From Agelas oroides (Eukaryota; Porifera; Demospongiae; Agelasida; Agelasidae), in contig OX422197.1 of NCBI GenBank assembly GCA_949130485.1, positions 3,540,205 through 3,604,204 on the forward strand: 64,000 nucleotides of DNA. Reading direction: 5' to 3'. The number at the start of each line of letters is the position of its first letter. Position 1 is the first letter of the stretch. The notes under the pieces are model-generated. The model made no database searches, had not been told where the DNA came from, and saw only the letters and a list, made by a program, of their open reading frames with translations. Of the stretch, positions 60,721 to 64,000 are shown piece by piece. A program made the position numbers and the translations under genes.

Positions 60721-60978
60721 TTAGGTAGCGTTATTTCTAGGCTGGAGCGTACAGATACAGTAACCAGTTACTGATACATCGACAAACGTAAAACAAGCTG
60801 GTAAGCCTTTTCTTGACATCAGGCGTTGCCAATACGCTGTGGGTAGGCATGGAATGGATAAAACTGTAAAAGAATTTGTTTAATTTTGTGGAACTTACCC
60901 ATTTTAATTAGGAAGTGTTGTAAAGTGGTTAGTAAATAGGAATCACATAAAATGAAAAAGTATTTATACAAGAGAAGT

Positions 60979-63451
60979 TTATACATAAGAGTTTTCTGTG
61001 TGGTACTCAAGAAAACAACCACTTCTGCACAGGTGAACGCCACAGCAATCACAGCCATACACAGTTTCAGGGGTGCGTTCAGATGGATTCCTTCGGCCAT
61101 GGTCAGAGCAGCAAATGCACACTCCCTTGCGTCCTTCCAATTTCACCTCGTGATGGCCTGGTAAGTTTTGGAGTGACACAGCATTGTCAAAGGGTGCAAC
61201 CTTCCTCTTTTTACCTGCATATCTCTTTCTTCCACTGTAGCCACCAATGAGCTGTTTAGCCAGTTCCTTGCAAGAGAGTTCGGCGAGATCTGGACGATGG
61301 CAAGTGTGGAGACAACCCCTCCATTATAAATGCATTGCAGGTTGACACATCCACAAGAAACCAAAATATAAACCACCACCACTTTTTACCAGATCGACCA
61401 GATGGGTAGTACGATCGGTACTGATCGTTTAAATCCACACCACCCATGCTGCGGTTATAAAGGTGGATCGGGGTTGGAATTTCAACATCCTTTATTTGGG
61501 GAGCCGCCTTAACACGCCTCTGGACAGTGACATGCTCATTTGGGTTGCAGTTGGAGGAGAGGACTGCAACTTGTCTCTTGTCGAACCACAAGGTAACAAG
61601 CATTGTACCTTTTTGCAACTGCTGACTCTCTCCGGCCTTGATTTTAATCCCCTGCATCCGTCCTCCGTTTTTGGCCTTATAGGAATCGGGATACCTGTTA
61701 GCACGTAATGTGCCACAGCCGTATGTTCCCCGTCGCAGGAGCTCCTCCACCAACTTCACTGACGTAAAGAAGTTATCGAAATAAATGTGGCGGTTGCAGT
61801 GCTGAAAGGGCTCAGTGAGATTCAGCACTACCTTGGTGGCTAACCCGACTTCACCTCTGGCACTGCTAAGTGGCTTCCGCAGGTAGATGTCGTAGTTAGA
61901 GACATACCCTGTTTTAGAATCTGCTGCCATCCACACTTTGATGTCGTATTTGATGGGCTTTTTTGGCATATACTGCTTGAAAAATAGTCTCCCCTTGTAC
62001 TTCACCATACTCTCATCTACACTCATGTCTTTCCCAGGAACATACCGATCTCTGAAGTTGTGTTGGCAGTTGTCAATCAGCGGCCGGATTTTGTAGAGGG
62101 GGTCATATGCAGTATCATCACGGCCTGGCATCTGCTCAGAATCGTTGAGATGGAGATAGTGATTCAGAGCCTCAAAACGCTCTCGTGGGAATACGTACTG
62201 TATTCCTGGATTGCCGAGGTAAGGGTCAGTAGACCAGTAGTGTGGAATGGCAGGCTTCTGGTCAATCCCCATAATAATATTTACACCAAGAAAGGCTTTG
62301 ATCTCCTCAGATGTTGTCGGGTACCACTTGTTGTCAGGCCTCTGAACTTGCCTTTGCGTAGCGTATCAGTTGGTTTCTTCAGCCAGCAACTGGAAAAACG
62401 AAGGCGCCCATAACAGACCGAAGAAATCCAGGGGCGTGGCATCACCTGGTGGGCGGACTCGGTGGAGATGGTGTCTGAGGAGAGATGGGTGAACTCGGTG
62501 GAGATGGTGTCTGAGGAGAGATGGGTGAACTCGGTGGAGATGGTGTCTGAGGAGAGATGGGTGGACTCGGTGGAGATGGTGTCTGAGGAGAGATGGGCGG
62601 ACTCGGTGGAGATGGTGTCTGAGGAGAGATGGGCGGACTCGGTGGAGATGGTGTCTGAGGAGAGATGGGCGGACTCGGTGGAGATGGTGTCTGAGGAGAG
62701 ATGGGCGGACTCGGTGGAGATGGTGTCTGAGGAGAGATGGGTGAACTCAGTGGGGATGGTGTCTGAGGAGAGATGGGTGAACTCGGTGGAGATGGTGTCT
62801 GAGGAGAGATGGGTGAACTCGGTGGAGATGGTGTCTGACGAGAGATGGGCGGACTCGGTGGAGATGGTGTCTGAGGAGAGATGGGTGAACTCGGTGGAGA
62901 TGGTGTCTGACGAGAGATGGGTGAACTCAGTGGGGATGGTGTCTGAGGAGAGATGGGTGAACTCAGTGGGGATGGTGTCTGACGAGAGATGGGTGAACTC
63001 AGTGGGGATGGTGTCTGATGGGTTATGGGTGTACCCGGTGTGGACTGAGTCAAAGTGCCATCTGATATGGAAGGAATAAGGTTAGTATGAAGTATAATAA
63101 TAATGATTGCATTGTTATTGACTTGCCATCGTATCCATGTGCATGAAGAGTCGCACTGTCATTATCCCAGACTGTGTTGTCATCATCCCTGACTGCATCA
63201 TCACTATCATTGTCTGTATCCAATAATAAAGGCATCAGGTTGTGCTGTGTATATTACTAATAGTGCTTACCATCATCAGTCCATTCATCGTCACTTGGCA
63301 CTTCCAGATCCGACTCATCAGAATCCAGATGGATCTCGAAGTGTGCTTCCAAGGCTACTCTGTCGCGGAGGATGGCGTCTATGGCACTACCACTGCTTCC
63401 TGATGCCATTCTAAACTTGAAAAATCTCTTGCACACACTCTCATACACCAC
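60979..63451 (-). pseudogene. piggyBac transposase (PGBD4-like), few lesions
   Basis: N-terminal exon 63412-63270: MASGSSGSAIDAILRDRVAL with an acidic DSDESDLEVPSDDEW stretch; a second acidic exon at 63235-63125; then a Pro/Ser/Thr repeat (63050-62450). The DDE core (62440 down to 61300) has PLDFFGLLWAPSFF, KWYPTTSEEIKAFLGVN, SVDESMVKYKGR, YFDNFFTSVKLV and NRSMGGVDLNDQY, so all three catalytic Asp positions are present. The C-terminal Cys-rich finger is CICCSDHGRR and CDCCGVHLC (61120-61000). Lesions: one TGA near 62363, a shift between repeat and core near 62445, and a shift near 61310. This is recent decay. Confidence 0.9.
62455..63025. repeat. 36-bp coding minisatellite in the transposase gene
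   Basis: About 16 head-to-tail units of 36 bases (GGTGGAGATGGTGTCTGAGG is its core). On the minus strand each unit reads as 12 residues, [12 protein letters not shown] and variants. Because the unit is a multiple of three and lacks stops, long frames are open on both strands; only the minus-strand one is linked to a gene. Confidence 0.93.
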
Positions 63452-63816
63452 AACAATTGTTATTACGACCTTTGAATAATTCCTAATGCACTGGGCGGCT
63501 GCTTAGCTGTAGTGATGGCGCCTATCACGCCAGCTGTGCACATCGCTGTTGTGGGTGTGGTTAGCCGGCTAGAGGTAAAACTTCGGGGCCGATTATCTGG
63601 GAAACTCCCTATAGAACACTCCCACTATATCTATATCGCCGGCCTCCCTGAGGTACGAGGTTTATTGTTAGCTAGCGAGATAAGCCGTTGTGGCTACGTA
63701 TCCTGGGTAATGCATCGCCTTCGGTGGTGAGTTCAGTGCGGGCGCATTTGGCCGCTGTCGGGTGTAATGGGCAGGAAATTTCACGGACGCATTTGGCCGC
63801 TATCGGGTGTAAAGGG

Positions 63817-64000
63817 TGAAAATTCTGCACAGTGGCCTCTAAGAAACAGTGTTTGTACTTCTCACTTAGCCTCGTTCCCGGGGAAGGCCTGGGAACACTT
63901 ACCACGTGAATGACGTCAGGTGGACACAAGGTGGACATGGGGGGGGGGGGCAGCGCCCGACTACAGGTACGTGCACAATAACCTGAGAGCGAGATTCTTA
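63817..64000. other. ATR intron beyond the piggyBac element
   Basis: Contains a short relative of the TAGCCTCGTTCCC hairpin family at 63869-63896 and a G run near 63940. No ATR exon found. Confidence 0.5.

Larger units (their letters stand above)
60325..63816 (-). mobile_element. piggyBac transposon, nearly complete
   Basis: The left end is TTAA (60321-60324) plus CCCTTTGCACCCGG; the right end is the inverse CGGGTGTAAAGGG followed by TGAA, one base off TTAA. A subterminal copy of the right end (ATTTGGCCGCTGTCGGGTGT) lies at about 63748. The interior encodes one transposase on the minus strand. It lies in an ATR intron. Confidence 0.93.

Noticed and set aside
62462..63079. A 205-codon open frame on the plus strand
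   Set aside because: It is the reverse reading of the 36-base minisatellite that belongs to the minus-strand piggyBac gene; repeats without stops open several frames.

Overview
The window looks like nuclear DNA of an invertebrate animal, most likely a sponge. It has a host gene of many very short exons, dense decayed transposons of many classes, and several protein families I recall mainly from sponge and cnidarian genomes. No species can be named from sequence alone.

Host genes. Bases 2-956 (+) carry the 3' end of a multi-pass membrane protein with a frameshift. It converges on the main gene of the window: the C-terminal part of an ATR checkpoint kinase on the minus strand. I could place 22 ATR exons between 60200 and 4767, with every splice phase compatible and no stop. 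They give 590 codons covering the end of the FAT region, the whole PI3K-like kinase domain (catalytic loop [14 protein letters not shown]) and the FATC tail. The N-terminal part lies beyond base 64000.

Two ATR introns are huge: 18143-41002 (about 22.9 kb) and 42233-60093 (about 17.9 kb). They hold nearly all other protein-like sequence. The first contains, in order: a TTAA-bounded element with a Tc1/mariner-like fragment; a DUF7869-like transposon pseudogene; a long DUF6589-like pseudogene broken by a non-autonomous hAT element, a local duplication and a perfect 110-bp hairpin element; a convergent RecQ-like helicase pseudogene; an unknown repeated family; a DIRS/Ngaro-type retrotransposon with an internal segment inverted in place; and a Crypton/QRICH1-type fragment. 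The second contains: a TTAA MITE with a nested insert; a Ty3/gypsy element fused to or interrupted by a Crypton-like tyrosine recombinase and a MITE; a decayed gene with PHD, C48-protease-like and SET exons; a minisatellite split by an hAT element; further hAT transposase fragments; a second Ty3/gypsy element; and a Mutator-like fragment. The next intron upstream (from 60201) holds a nearly complete piggyBac element.

The smaller ATR introns (4.8-18 kb) carry a second copy of the TTAA MITE, a tandemly duplicated repeat family and a terminal-inverted-repeat element. Target-site duplications (TTAA, TA or 8 bp) can be read directly for many of these, so insertion order can be reconstructed in several places. 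All family names rest on recognition from memory; no database search was possible.
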